Assembly (NCBI RefSeq): GCF_009727055.1
Contig: NC_052349.1
Coordinates: 37,413,993-37,477,992 of the forward strand
Source of the DNA: Benincasa hispida
Taxonomy: Eukaryota > Streptophyta > Magnoliopsida > Cucurbitales > Cucurbitaceae
Reading direction: 5' to 3'
Length of the DNA stretch: 64,000 nt
The position numbers and the translations under genes are program-made. The notes beneath the pieces are model-generated. The model did no database searches, was not told the DNA's origin, and saw nothing but the letters and a program-made list of their open reading frames with translations. Positions 12,976 through 24,379 of this stretch are shown one piece after another (the first letter of the stretch is position 1; the number at the start of each line of letters is the position of its first letter).

Positions 12976-13473
12976 AATTGCTTAGGAGCCTTTCTAATAG
13001 TTCCCTTTTCTACCTCAGGCTCCCTTTTTACCCCTAGAATCCAGATCCAAATTATAGCTTAGATTACTCAGAGTTTTAAACCTTATTTTGAGATATTTCC
13101 TTCTACAAAACTATTCTAAAATATCTCAAGAAGTTTACCATAAAATCTTAGCTCATAACTCTTCATGGTTTAGCCGAAATCATCCAAACATCAAGACTGG
13201 CCGATAGCTCGATCCCTCTATTTTTTTCTCATTCTCCAACCCAATTCCTTAGATCTTCTTCTCTGACAGCCTCACCATAAAAACTAGACTCTCTTATCTT
13301 TCAAATGGCTTTAGAATTACATCAAATGATCGAGTAGATTGGGAGTTCTCCTCGTCTAAAATTGATGCATTCTCCTCCACCCTCACTGTCCAATGCACTC
13401 TACTCTCCCCCTCTTTTTACAAATTTTATGATTTGTGATTTGAAAATGAAATCCCAAATGCTCTATTTATAGG

Positions 13474-13511
13474 CTGTCTCTTATACACATCTAGATGTGT
13501 ATAAGAGACAG
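13474..13511. other. Embedded Nextera mosaic-end dimer (adapter 1)
   Basis: CTGTCTCTTATACACATCT followed directly by its exact reverse complement, 38 bp. This is the Tn5 mosaic-end junction adapter of Nextera mate-pair libraries, not plant sequence. Confidence 0.98.
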
Positions 13512-13915
13512 TCTCAGCAGTGTCGCTCTCTCTCACTTTCTCGCTCAAAATCTCGCTCTTTCCAACAAACTTCACGTGCTAATTGCAAGCACTGCAAATA
13601 GAAGATTATGAAAGGAGAGGAATTTGTGAACCTGTCTCTTATACACATCTAGATGTGTATAAGAGACAGCTCCAGTGTCGCTCTCTCTTAAAATCTCGCT
13701 CTTTCCACTCTCGCTCTCTCCCACTTTCTCGCTCAAAATCTCGCTCTCTCCACTCTCGCTCTCTCCAACTTTCTCGCTCAAACTCTTGCTCTCTCCCACT
13801 TTCTCGCTCACAATCTCGCTCTCTTAACTCTCATTCTTTCCAATCTCGTTCTCTCCCATTTCCTCTCCCATTTTCTCTCCATTTTCTCTTCAACTTTCTC
13901 TCCAATCTCGTTAGC
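13512..13915. repeat. CT-rich tandem repeats (TCTCGCTC family)
   Basis: Repeats built from TCTCGCTCTCTCCCACTTTC and TCGCTCAAAATCTCGCTC words with a period of roughly 45 bp. They are interrupted by adapter 2 at 13632-13669 and by about 75 bp of unrelated sequence before it. Both opposite-strand open frames here (13572-13811 and 13583-13924) cross the adapter and are not genes. Confidence 0.85.
13632..13669. other. Embedded Nextera mosaic-end dimer (adapter 2)
   Basis: Exact 38-bp copy of the dimer at 13474. AGTGTCGCTCTCTCT follows both adapters within about ten bases, so the repeat block was probably entered twice during gap filling. Confidence 0.98.
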
Positions 13916-14284
13916 TACTTGTGAATATGGTTTATCTCCGTGCAACTTCCACACGAATTTTTCCAAATAATTTTCTATATTTTTCTCAGTTCTTCAATCC
14001 TTTCTTCACTATTCAGGATTTAAGTCTTCAAGATTTTCTCTTCTTTTTATCTTTTTAGGGTCCCCTCTACTCGTACTCCAGGATCAAATGTGGTTATCAT
14101 AACTATAATACCTAACCATTATAGTTTACATTCACTCTTACTAATTGTTGATCCACAGAAGGTGACAATTATTACAGTTATTATGAAAATTATTAGATTA
14201 TTTACATAACATAGGATTTAACTTTCTCCTAATTAATCCCTTAAGCACTTATTTAAGTAGGAAAATGGAGATCTGGGTATCACA

Positions 14285-14450
14285 GGAGTTCACAACTCAC
14301 TTAAGATTAAGGTCAAATTTCCTATGGTCATTCACGTGAAATATTAGTTTCTTCAAATAACATTATTATAAGAGAAACTAATTATTTCGTGGTCTAGTTG
14401 ATATATAAACTCCTTTATACATTTAATTAATCATCATAAATATCATATGA
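14285..14450. repeat. Continuation of tandem unit 4 after element F
   Basis: Begins with the GGAGT target duplication and continues the unit sequence (TCACAACTCACTTAAG, ATTATTTCGTGGTCTAG, ATATATAAACTCCTTTATAC) exactly where 3633 stopped. The array ends here at ATATCATATGAGG. Confidence 0.85.
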
Positions 14451-15207
14451 GGAAATGATGGCCAAGAGACACCCAATTAAGAGTCAAACAATTTTCTAAT
14501 TAAAGACATTTGGTGAAAAACTGGGGGTTGACCACCTTACAGTCAACTAACCAAATTCAAAGTCTAAAATTTTGGGACACCCACAAGTCGGATTAACAAC
14601 CGTCACAAAAGATAGGAAGATTAAATTCACTTAGGTGTGATAAAACAAAGAAGTTACGAGACTAATGATCAAGTTGTTGGAGATAAGCAAAGAAGCTACA
14701 AGACTTATGAACACTTATGATCCATATGAGGAAATGATGGGTGAAGTAACCATAACTCCGCCCTCACGGCAGAGAAGGATACCAGGAAGTTGGTTGAGCT
14801 GTAACAGGCTTGGTCAAATAATATTCTAGGTTTGCTCATGACCCGGGCCCCACCTTGGGTCAGGAGAGCAATGACCCATTGTCGGGCCTATCCTCAGGGT
14901 GGAAACTTGTGATCAAGTTTTATCAGGTAATGTTATCTTTTATATATTTTCTCTATAATATGTATTAATATATTGAAATTGTGATAATATTATTATATAA
15001 TTTATTATTTAAATCTTGTTTAGGGTTCAAGGAGTAAGTTTTGTCAGGATCATGAATGGATTGTTCAAGTCTATTGATTACTGTTAAAAAATTCAATGGG
15101 TTGCTCTTTTCGGTGGATTTTGTGGATACTACGTATTTATAGATTTTGAAGACTTTTGTAAACATTATAGTCTTACTTATAGATTTTGTAGACATTTGAA
15201 AACATTG
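14451..15207. other. Non-coding sequence, unrecognised
   Basis: No gene seen. ATATGAGGAAATGATGG occurs at about 14447 and again at about 14724, bracketing about 260 bp like a filler or slippage duplication. From about 15110 to 15207 there are imperfect repeats of ATAGATTTTGAAGAC-like and AACATTATAGTCTTACTT-like words, which continue at 17203-17300 beyond the inserted LTR. Confidence 0.55.
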
Positions 15208-17202
15208 TGATAGAACGAACACATGCGCACCGAAAGAAAAACGGATCTAAAGTACTCCAATTAGATTAATTATAAAGATAAGCATGCATGCAATCAAACA
15301 TGTAAAAGGTGAAAAGAATACAACCTTTGTACTATTTGAATCTTCTCCAAATTAGCTCCAATCTCCTCACGAGCGGTTCGTAGACCACCACGAGAGTCTT
15401 CCCAATTATTCTTCAACCTTAAAACGGGATGGTGGAATTCGGTGAGTGACTAATTTGGAGAGGAAAAAGCTAAAGCTTTGAGAGAAAAATGGATGAACAT
15501 AATCTCATCTAAACCCACTATGGCCAAGAGAGCTTCAAAAGTATTACACTCCTTTTAAAGACCGTTACATGCAAACATGCAACTTTGAGTCTGATGAAAA
15601 TTTGACACTAATAAATCCACTAGCTCGAAAAGTGGGATTTAGTGGAACAAGTGTCTTCAAATGAAGACAAGACTTAGCCATGTAAAAGTTGGCATTTCCC
15701 GCTCACAAATGTTGGATCTTTCCACTAACTTGGTTAAAGTTTGACTCTCAAAGTCCAAAGTAAAAAAATTTGACTTTTTGACTTTCAAAAATAAAAAAAT
15801 CAACAATTTGACTTCCATTGCATTTTTTACTTAGTCAACAAATTGACTTTTAATGCAATTTTGACCAAATCCGTTTAATTTCAAAGTTAATTCTAATAAT
15901 CAATTTTAAAATTAAATTAATATTAAATAAATAATTAAACCATTAATTTAATATTAAATCCAACATTTATCCAATTTATATGAATCACTACTCATAATCT
16001 TGATATTTAAATCTTATTTAAATATCTCCTATTTTCTCTCTCTTTAAGTTTAATTCACAATTAAAAATTAGGTTAAATATATTGTATATATTTAACACTT
16101 TGCTCAAAAAACCAAATTTGAACACTTCAAATTCGTTTTTCACACTATTCTAAGGTTTTGTCCAATATGATCTGGTAGGGGGACCTCATGGACTTACAGA
16201 TCATGGGCTCTGGGCTCTAACGATTCGTGATTAATCGACAAAACTCTTTAACCTAATTAATCACCATTTGTTAACTACCGGGTCACTCCACTAAAGCGTA
16301 GCAGTTGCACTCCCCCCACTGTAGATATATTATGTCAACTTCATATAACCATGATTCTAATAGCACCTGGTCAAAAATTGTTTTACCCCCAAGTTTACAT
16401 CTTGTTCTTTAAGTCCCATTGATCCTCTAATGAACAATTGGTTTGTGATCCAATCAGTAAACCGAGTCCTTCTCGAGCCAATGAGAGGGTGGGGCCCCTT
16501 GTTCAAGACTCGAAGTCAGCACTTAAGGGAACAATCTCTCTACTATCCCTAAAAGTGGGTAGTAGTGAATTCCGTCTTACACCTTATGTCCCCAGCTATC
16601 TACTTGGTCTTACCCCTGAAATGGAAGGCTTATTGAGTTGGCGCTGTTGAGTCAACCCTCACCCATGCAAATCTAGGGATAATCCCGAATAAACAAGAAT
16701 TCATAACTAGCTCAGGATTAAGGTCAAGTTACCTAGGTCATCGCTTTGAAAAAAATCAGTGTCAAGTAGTAAACAGCATTATAAACTAAAAATGACTTAA
16801 TTCTTGGTCCGATCGTATGCAAACTCATTGCATAGGACGCCCTCACGCCTCATTTCAATACATGAATGAATCAGGATCACTTTGTTTGTAGCACTTTATA
16901 ACAAATTGTAACAACTACAGAGTGGGCTGCATCTGATAGTGTTACCAGAATAAGGTACCCAACCTTATTCATATACTATAAACCATTTTGGTTATTTATT
17001 GAATTTGATCCACCCTTATGTCTCCACATAAAGTTCATGTATTCAAATAATAGTCATGAGTCTTTAGTTTATTGGATTTAGACTTTACAAGTGCAATTCA
17101 CATATTCAATAATAGTTTATTGAATAAACGTCAATAACATCTTTAGATAATAGAATACATTTAATATTACAAACTGCGAGTTTTAGGACATACAACCCAA
17201 CA
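15208..17202 (-). mobile_element. Solo LTR, copia-like (TGTTGGG type)
   Basis: On the minus strand it starts TGTTGGGTTGTATGTCC and ends TTCGTTCTATCA. It is flanked by CATTG (15203-15207) and CATTA (17203-17207), four of five bases matching, and the same local repeat lies on both sides. No internal domain, primer site or polypurine tract is present, so it is a solo LTR of 1995 bp. It shares with the 1-kb array and with the LTRs at 24.4 and 60.4 kb the blocks around CTCCACTAAAG, AATGAACAA and TTCAAGACTCGAA. The copia assignment rests on the terminal sequence only. Confidence 0.75.
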
Positions 17203-17779
17203 CATTATTGCCATTATTTTGAATTTTGTAGACATTATAGTCTTTCTTGTGAATTTTGGAGACTTATTTTGTTATCATAGATTTTGGATATTGTTATTGT
17301 GGAATCTTATGTGTTAGCATTTTTATTGGTGAATAGTATTTTAATTCGATTCCATGTATGTTTCTTTTATTTCAATGAATATTATATAGTTGATTCATAT
17401 CTTTGAAAATTATTAGGGTGTTTAACATTTTCCATATGAGATCATGAGTAAAGAACTAAGATCCTCTCAAGCTTTTTTTTTTTCTTTAAGAGAACCGATG
17501 GAACCGAACTAACCAAACCCACTTTTTATGGATTGGTTTGGTTTGAATCCATAATTTAACAAGGGTTAGTTTGGATTAAAAAAAATACACAAACTGAAGC
17601 ATAGGGTTGAGCCTAAAATATCCCTAAACTCAACCCAACCCAACCCACGAATATCTCTAATTCCCTCCATTGTCGTCTCTTCTAAATTCTAAGCAAGCAT
17701 GCTGTGAGGAAACAAGTCAAAGCAAATATGTTTTTGGACTCTAGATTGAACCACAAAAAAATCAAATATATTGTTATTT
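17203..17779. other. AT-rich intergenic sequence
   Basis: Continuation of the repeats interrupted at 15207, then a simple stretch near 17510-17640 with TTGGTTTGGTTTGAATCC and CAACCCAACCCAACCC words. No coding region or RNA gene seen. Confidence 0.55.
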
Positions 17780-18074
17780 AAGGCTTCGATTGGTTAGACT
17801 TTGATTTTTTATTTTTTATTTTGAAAATTAAGTCTATAGACACTGTTTGCACCTCCAGATTTTTTCTTCTGTTATCTACTTTTCACCAATAATTTAAAAA
17901 ACTAAACTAAATTTTAAGAACTAAAAAAAGTAACTTTCAAAAAGTTGTTCTTTTTTTTTAAATTTGGCTAAGAATTTAACCAGTGTATTTGAGAAAGATA
18001 CAAATTATTATAAGAAATGTAGATGAAATAGGATTAACTTAAAAAAAAAATCAAATGGTTGGCAAACATGACCT
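17780..18074. mobile_element. MITE-like element with imperfect terminal inverted repeats
   Basis: The left end AAGGCTTCGATTGGTTAG and the reverse complement of the right end TTGGCAAACATGACCTAA are imperfect inverted copies, both next to TTTGATTTT-like sequence. The interior is AT-rich, about 295 bp and non-coding. Size and structure suit a hAT-type MITE. I could not settle a target duplication. Confidence 0.45.
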
Positions 18075-18078
18075 AAAT

Positions 18079-18740
18079 AATTAAAAAGATATTGTTTTAA
18101 CATTCTATTTGATATATTACACATTCAAAATCATATAGAAATTCTGGAAAAAAAAAATCGTCCAAATCTATTTTTAAAACTCCTAAAAAATAGGTGTCCA
18201 TGGGATAGTGTCGGTAAAGGGTAAATTACGCATAACACCTTGCCACCTACCTCAGCGGCATTGGCAACACCCCTATTCCAAAATTTAGACATATTTAAAA
18301 AATAATTATAAATAGACATTTTTCAAATCTTCTCTCTCGTTTAAGACCATAAAAAATAAGGGAAAACACTTGTATAGTTGGGAATGTTATAAACCTTTTG
18401 AATTTTATTATTTTTTTAATTGTATTATTAATTATAAATAATGTAAGATCATTAATTTTTTTTTAAAATTAATTACTGTAATATATATGAAAAGCTTTTT
18501 TCTACCTTCTGACTCTTCACATGCTTTACGTCTTTCTAATTTTTTTTTTCTTTTGTTTGATTTTTAGAAATTTAGATGGGTAAGAGAATTGAGAAAGAAA
18601 GAGAAACGATAGTTGTGGGTGGAGAGAGGAAAACATGGAATTGAAATAGTGAGAGAGATAGAAACTTAAATTAAAAAGATGGACAAATATATAATTTGTA
18701 ATTAAATTTAAATATATAAGAAAAAAGATTAAGAGAAGAT
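18079..18740. other. AT-rich intergenic sequence
   Basis: No gene or structured element recognised. Short open frames on the minus strand (for example 18131-18319 and 18526-18825) have low-complexity hydrophobic or lysine-rich translations and no family signature. Confidence 0.5.
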
Positions 18741-19481
18741 CTATGAAGCATAGATACTTCATGTGAGGCAAAGAATCAGTATCCGACACGTATTGGATAC
18801 TGATACTTTCAGATACTTCCCACATACGTATCTGACATGCAATTTGACGTATCTATTTCTATGCATATTTTTTTTAAGAGAAAAGACAAATAACTCATTT
18901 AATCTTTCCCAATCTAAAATTAGTCAACTTATTTAAAAAGCTCACTACTTGAGTTCAAAACTAAAAGAAAAAAATAAATAACGAACCAAACTCTAGACTA
19001 GAATCATCTAATCTCTATCTTCACATTTGAGTCCCCACAAAGTCCACCAAAATATAAGTCATTTGGATATTTTCAACGATAAGTTCTTCGTTTATCTTCA
19101 TACTTCTCTTTTTAATCTTCTTCTTTCTTCTTACAATATGAGTCACTTTTCTATTGCATTTTATTAACTATTGTACTTCAACATCTTAGATGTTGTTTTT
19201 TTTTTTTTTTTTTGTATTGTATTTCAGTGTTTGTATTCTCTTTGTGTTATTGTTATTAACTTATATGTTAAATTTATCTATATCCTAGATTTTTTTTTAA
19301 AAAAAAAATGTATGCTCAACGTATCAGTATCCTCGTTTTCTAGAAATATATATATTAAAAAAATATATAAAAAATGACGCATCCTTAGACGTATCCATAT
19401 CTTAGTCTTTTAGAAATTGACAAATCGCTGTATCCGATCGTATCAGTATCGTGTAGCTGTATCTGTGTTTGTGTTTCATAG
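18741..19481. mobile_element. Non-autonomous DNA transposon with 8-bp duplication
   Basis: The left end CTATGAAGCATAGATAC and the reverse complement of the right end CTATGAAACACAAACACAG are related. Both ends carry GTATC/GATAC words (GTATCCGACACG, GTATCCGATCG). The flanks are GAGAAGAT (18733-18740) and GAAAAGAT (19482-19489), seven of eight identical. The 741-bp body is AT-rich and non-coding; an open frame at 19171-19377 is poly-T driven. Eight-base duplications fit hAT-type elements. Confidence 0.55.
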
Positions 19482-19650
19482 GAAAAGATATTTCGAGTAT
19501 TTCTAGAATGATAAATTTTATTTCGTTAAAAAAAAATGAAATCTTCCACATTATCTATTTCCAAATATAAATATTTCTTCCATATTCGTACCATGCACGT
19601 GGTTATTTTCTTTTTAATAACTAAATATGAAATCATTGACTATGTATATT

Positions 19651-19652
<2 letters not shown>

Positions 19653-19684
<32 letters not shown>
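19653..19684. repeat. (AT)16 microsatellite
   Basis: Uninterrupted AT dinucleotides over 32 bases. Confidence 0.95.
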
Positions 19685-19688
<4 letters not shown>

Positions 19689-20765
19689 TAAAAAAAGATT
19701 GTGTACTAGACGTGGTTGTTTACATATTTCCTTCAATTATTTAGTTTTTTCACAAGAGCATAAATAGTCAAATTTGAAAGTATTTTTTTCGTGAATTAAT
19801 CATTATTTATCTTTAATACAAATTAATCATTACAATGATGTAATAAAAACCAACAAAAAGAAAGGAAAGAATGAACACATAAATAACACAATTAGTCAAA
19901 TATTACGGAGCTTCATTATAGGCTTTTCCCCCCTTTTAAGATAACAAAGAGATGCAGAAGAACATATATTTTTTTAATTATTGAAAGTTAATGCTCTACA
20001 TTTCATAAAAAAAATTCAAACGAAAAAAATATGAACAAATAATATATCTTCATTTTTTAGTATAACAATTGTGGGATGGAATGGTCAAATTAAACCTTTA
20101 ACCTCAAGAGAAATAATGCATATCAATTACTGATAAACTAAATTCACAATGATCACAATACTTTTCATTCTTTCTGAAAGAAAAATATAGCTTCATGAAT
20201 AAGAATTTAACTTTAACCTTTGAAAGTGGATCTCGATGACTTGCATACGTATGTCTCTATTGTTCTCTTTGAAGTACCATCAAAATGAATCAAAAGATGT
20301 AATCTTTTAAAGACATAATCATATAACAGTAACAATAATTTTAAAAGAAAAGAAAAAATGAGATGTAGTTAGAATAGAGTGGGGAGAAAAAATGATAAAA
20401 TCATATTTGACTTCCAAATCTAAAACTACCCATATCTAAAGGTTTAATAATTACAAGATACAAGAATACCACAAGTTGGTGAAATATTTATTGTAGTTTT
20501 AATTAGTAGTCAAAGAATAAAAAAAATTAATTTCTTCCCCTCAAAATTGTCGTTGGTGGAGATTAGGGAGAGAGAAATGAGTTATTTTAGGGTTTTCTTA
20601 GAAAAATAGTGTGGGTTTTAATCTGTTTTTTGAGTGCATAGGTGAATAAATTTTAATAGAGATAATCGGAGAGAGAGAATGGGTGTGAATTAGAGAGGAG
20701 AGTGAGTGTATAGGTTAGTACAAGTATTATAAAAGTATTCAAAGTTAAAATGGTAAAAAAAAAAA
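19685..20765. other. AT-rich intergenic sequence
   Basis: No gene, RNA gene or structured repeat recognised. AT-rich with scattered A and T runs and two purine-rich patches near 20560-20700. Confidence 0.5.
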
Positions 20766-21179
20766 CTAAATAATATGTGCATTTGGTCTTTGGATTTTAA
20801 AAATGTAATCTTTTTGTCCCCGAGTTTATAAAAATGGGTATATTTGGTCCTTGAGTTTTCAAAATATACATTTTTAGTCCCTAAGTTTATCAAAATATAT
20901 TTAAAAGTTCCTTGAAGTATTTTTTCATTGATTTTTTAAAAATGATTATATGATATTTACAAATAGACAAAATAGTTTTAGAGAGGATGTGACTTTTAAA
21001 ATTTATTCTTCTAATTTAAAATGTAATAGATTTATTCAAAATAATAGTATAAAATTTTTTGAGGAACTTTTTAAACCTATTTTAAAAAACTAAGGAACTA
21101 AAAAGGCACATTTTAAAATTCGGGGACCAAAAACACATGTTCTTCAAAACTTGATGACCAAAAGGGTAACTTTCCCTAG
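20766..21179. mobile_element. Fold-back MITE with long inverted ends
   Basis: The left ~170 bp contains TTTGGTCTTTGGATTTTAAA, TTTGTCCCCGAGTTT, TTTGGTCCTTGAGTTTTC and TTTAGTCCCTAAGTTT. The right side carries their inverted counterparts (AACTAAGGAACTAAAAAGG, TTCGGGGACCAAAAACAC, TTGATGACCAAAAGGG). Each arm is thus made of several internal copies of a GGTCC(T/C)TGAGTTTT word. About 410 bp, non-coding. Such GGGACTAAA-type fold-back elements are common in plants. Exact ends are approximate. Confidence 0.7.
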
Positions 21180-21421
21180 TTTTTATTTAAAAGTTGCTGT
21201 GTTAATGTTATTTTTTATTTCTTTTTAAATTTTAATTCTATAATATACAATTTCAATTTCTTAATTAAATTTATCATAAAAAGTACTAAAATATTTTTTA
21301 ATTATTCATTTTTAAAAAATAAACGATTATAATACTAACTTCTTACCTAAAATATTTTCAATTTCAAAATAAAAACTAATATTTAATTAATTCTAAATAA
21401 AAAATAATAATGATGTGAAAT

Positions 21422-21775
21422 TGAGGAGTACAACGGATGTGGAGAAAATATAATATAATAATATGTATTTAAATATAATAAATAAATAAATATGATATGA
21501 TATACTAATAAACTAAAATTATAAAATAACTAAAACTATAAAAATTATGCAATATGTAAATTTAAGTAGAATTTTGAAGTGAATTAACCCACCAATGTGT
21601 ATCATTAATATCCACCAAATGCCACTATTTATAGGCAAAGTGGCAAGTAGGATGTGATCTTACATGGACACCAAGCACGAATAATTATAAGGCACATAAA
21701 CAACATGAAGATTGATACATGGCTTTTAGGACACTAAACAATGAGCATCTATTTATTTTTATAATATTTACAATA
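21422..21775 (-). mobile_element. Short copia LTR (3' LTR of a truncated element)
   Basis: It lies just downstream, in minus sense, of a copia RNase H relic and starts directly after a polypurine tract (CTAAGGGGGAG, about 21776-21786). In minus sense the LTR begins TATTGTAAATATT (expected TG mutated to TA), has a TATA box (TATAAATA, 21626-21633) and ends TTGTACTCCTCA. Length is about 354 bp. The low-coordinate end is inferred from the CA terminus only. Confidence 0.6.
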
Positions 21776-21955
21776 CTCCCCCTTAGATGCCTATATATAT
21801 ATATGAAATATGCCTCGTTAAAACCATACTAGGAAAAACCCAATGGGAAAAAACCCAGTGAAGGAAAAAAAAATACATATTTCATATAATATATACTCCT
21901 AAAAGAATACAATATATTTACTCTCCCTCATGAAAACATCACTTAAGATCTCTGA

Positions 21956-22622
21956 ATCGTCACATTCCAATGTTGTGCACCAATTTTTTAAAAGTTGCAG
22001 TTGGTAATGCCTTTTTAAATAAGTATGTCAGCTTATCCTTCGAACAAATTTGTTGTACAATGATGTCGCCATTTTCTTCAAGATCATAAGTGTAGAAAAG
22101 CTTTGATGAAATATATTTTGTTCTATCTCCTTTAATATATCTTATTTTGATTTGGGCTATGTAAGCTGTATTGTCTTTGTATAATATTGTTGGAAGATTT
22201 TTATTAGAAGACAAGCCACATGTTTCATAAACGTGCTGATTCATTGATCTTAGTCGTACACATTCTCGGCTAGCCTCGTGAATTGTATGATTTCAGCATG
22301 ATTTGAGGAAGTGACCATTATAGTCTATTTCACCGATCATCATGATATAGCAGTTCCTCCAAATGTGAACAATAACTTGTTTAATATATAACTTTGTGTA
22401 GATCAAATAAATATCCGGAATCTGCATAATCAAACTAGGTCTTATTTGAATAAAACAAACTCATATCGATTGTTCCTCGGATATAATGAAGTATATGCTT
22501 AATTTTGTTCCAAAGTCTTTTTGGCGGAGAAGAACTATATCTAGTTGATAAATTTACTGAAAATGCAATATTCGGTCTTGTATTATTAGCAAGATACATA
22601 AGTGCACCATTTGCACTAAGAT
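21956..22622 (-). pseudogene. copia reverse transcriptase/RNase H 3' fragment
   Basis: The 94-codon frame at 21960-22244 reads through ETCGLSSNKNLPTILYKDN, YIKGDRTKYIS, DIIVQQICSKDKLTYLF and LPTATFKKLVHNIGM. This is the RNase H C-terminus of Ty1/copia elements, with the catalytic-region Asp (YKDN) present. Upstream, up to 22622, the translation continues in broken frames with NGALMYLANNTRP, LSTRYSSSPPKRLWNKIKHIL and DYADSGYL. The RT core, integrase and gag are missing because the LTR at 22623 interrupts the sequence. Stops and shifts rule out function. Its own polypurine tract and LTR follow in minus sense. Confidence 0.88.
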
Positions 22623-23625
22623 TGTTAGGAGTATCCTAAACTTGCAGTTCGCAAATATTGTTAACATATTCTATTTATCAATAAAAGTATTATTGAGTAT
22701 TTTATTCAATAAATTTATTGTTAATATTGCATTCTTTTATGAAAATCCAATAAAGAAATCCATGACTATAATATGAATACTTTAACTTTATGTGGCGACA
22801 TAAAAGAAGATCAAGTTTTAATATATAACCAAAATGGTCTATAAGTATATGGATGATATTAGGTACCTCATACTGGTGACACTATTGAATGCAACCCATT
22901 TTGTATATTGATACAAATGATGTGATCCAAAAATCATGCATGTGAAGACATGTGAGTGAGGGCATCACGTGCAATGAGTTTGCATAAGATCGGACCTCGA
23001 AATAGTCACTTTTCTTTATAACAACTGTTTACTATTAAAACTGACTATTTCAAATTGAATAACCTAGGGTAACTCGATCTTAATCCTGAGCTGACTATGA
23101 ACTCCTGTTTATTCGAGATTATCCTTTGATCTACATAGGTAAGAGTAATCCAACTACACTGCTCAACAATCCTCCCATTTTGAGGATAATACTGGATAGA
23201 TAGCTGGGGACATAGTTTTGCAATATGGAATTCACTCCTACCCGACTTAGGGTTAGCAGATAGGTTGTTCTCTTTAGTACAACTACCTAGTCTTGAACAA
23301 CGGGGCCCCGCCCTCTCATAATTGAGAGGATTATGATTTTTAAGTTGGACTATAATCAACTGTTCAATGGAGGATCAGTGGGAGCTTAAGGAGCAAGATG
23401 TATTTACAGGGGGTAAAACAGTAATCTTTGACCCAGCTATAAATATGAACATCCTGTGAAGGATTGACATACCGATTATGGTTAAAATGGACAGAAATAT
23501 ATCTACAGTGAGGAAAGTGTAACTATCGAACTATAGTGGAATTTCTTGGTAGTTAATAAATAGTGATTAATTTGGTTTAAAGAGTTTAACCAATTAATTG
23601 CAAATCGTTGAAGCTCATGATTGGT
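22623..23625 (+). mobile_element. Truncated LTR of the TGTTGGG family
   Basis: It begins TGTTAGGAGTATCC inside the copia relic, and continues with the family's CAGTTCGCAAATATT, TTCTTGAACAACGGGG-like (reverse orientation) and ACCCAGCTATAAATATGAA blocks, so it is a plus-sense LTR. It stops near GAAGCTCATGATT (about 23625), well before the expected CTGCTCA-type end. The bases before it are AAGAT (22618-22622). No matching duplication follows, consistent with truncation or rearrangement. Confidence 0.65.
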
Positions 23626-23627
23626 GG

Positions 23628-24379
23628 GGTCGAACCTCAACGCGAAAGATTAGTTCATCGAAGCTCGTTTTCAGTTAAAGGGATAAATTTGGGGGGGGGT
23701 GGGGGGGGGGGGGGGTTGTTGTTGGTGTGGATGGATAATTGCAATTGCATGAAAATAAAATGTGAGAAAAATGAAGATAGAAACACAATTAATCGAGATA
23801 TCTTAGTTTAGAAGAATGGATTCACCCAATATAATTTAGATCATCGACCCAATTTATAACCTAAATTTATCTTGTTTATGCTTAGCCAAATTGATTGGAA
23901 TCCCAACTAATGATCCTAATTATCTAATTAATTAAAATGCACAGAAAACAATCCGCTCCATACAAATTTCAAATAGCATTAAGTTCTAGGGATTACGCTA
24001 AGATGAGTGTTTAATTTCCAACGTCTAATTAAATAATCAATACGGTTCGTATCTAGGTTGCTAGGTAATTCCTTTTTGCCTAACTAACATATTGCTTCCA
24101 ACAGGATTATTCTATAAATATGTGTCAGATATTACAAGGTATTCACAAAGTGTTAGAATCACATGACAAAATTATTGAGCATCAATCAACAATTAAAATC
24201 ATACAATTCATAAAATATAGATTCAGATCAAAATCCATAAACAAGTTTGTATACATCATTAATTGAAATCTCACAAAATTACATCGAGTTCCTCTGAATC
24301 CCTAAACTAAGAAACCAAAATCTTACCTTCCCATGGAGGATGAGAAGTTATTGAAAGAAATTGAACACGAGGATTTCCA
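23628..24379 (-). mobile_element. 3' part of a gypsy-like LTR (element E)
   Basis: In minus sense this is the end of an LTR: a long AT-rich stretch closing with GCGTTGAGGTTCGACCCC, similar to the CCTGTGTTCGACC end-block of Athila LTRs. It pairs with 26393-26871, the start of the same LTR, and the LTR at 24380-26392 lies between. A G9-T-G15 run occupies 23691-23715. Strand and continuity are inferred from sequence style, so the boundaries are approximate. Confidence 0.5.

Larger units (their letters stand above)
11880..14284 (-). mobile_element. Main part of gypsy-type LTR (element F)
   Basis: Starts somewhere between 11865 and 11950 and ends GGGTATCACA at 14284, followed by the GGAGT duplication that matches 3629-3633. 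With 3634-3853 this would be a solo LTR of roughly 2.7 kb in minus sense. No gag, pol, primer site or polypurine tract is seen in it. The LTR carries three blocks of simple tandem repeats and two embedded adapter dimers, so its internal order is not trustworthy. A poly-G-rich stretch (11950-11969) lies close to the join with element C. Confidence 0.65.

Noticed and set aside
13572..13924. Overlapping open frames of 79 and 113 codons on opposite strands
   Set aside because: Both cross adapter 2 and read CT-rich tandem repeats; the common peptide is a translation of the adapter dimer.
17203..21421. Possible host gene in the least repetitive stretch
   Set aside because: No frame above 100 codons, no recognisable domain, no plausible exon series; translations are low-complexity.
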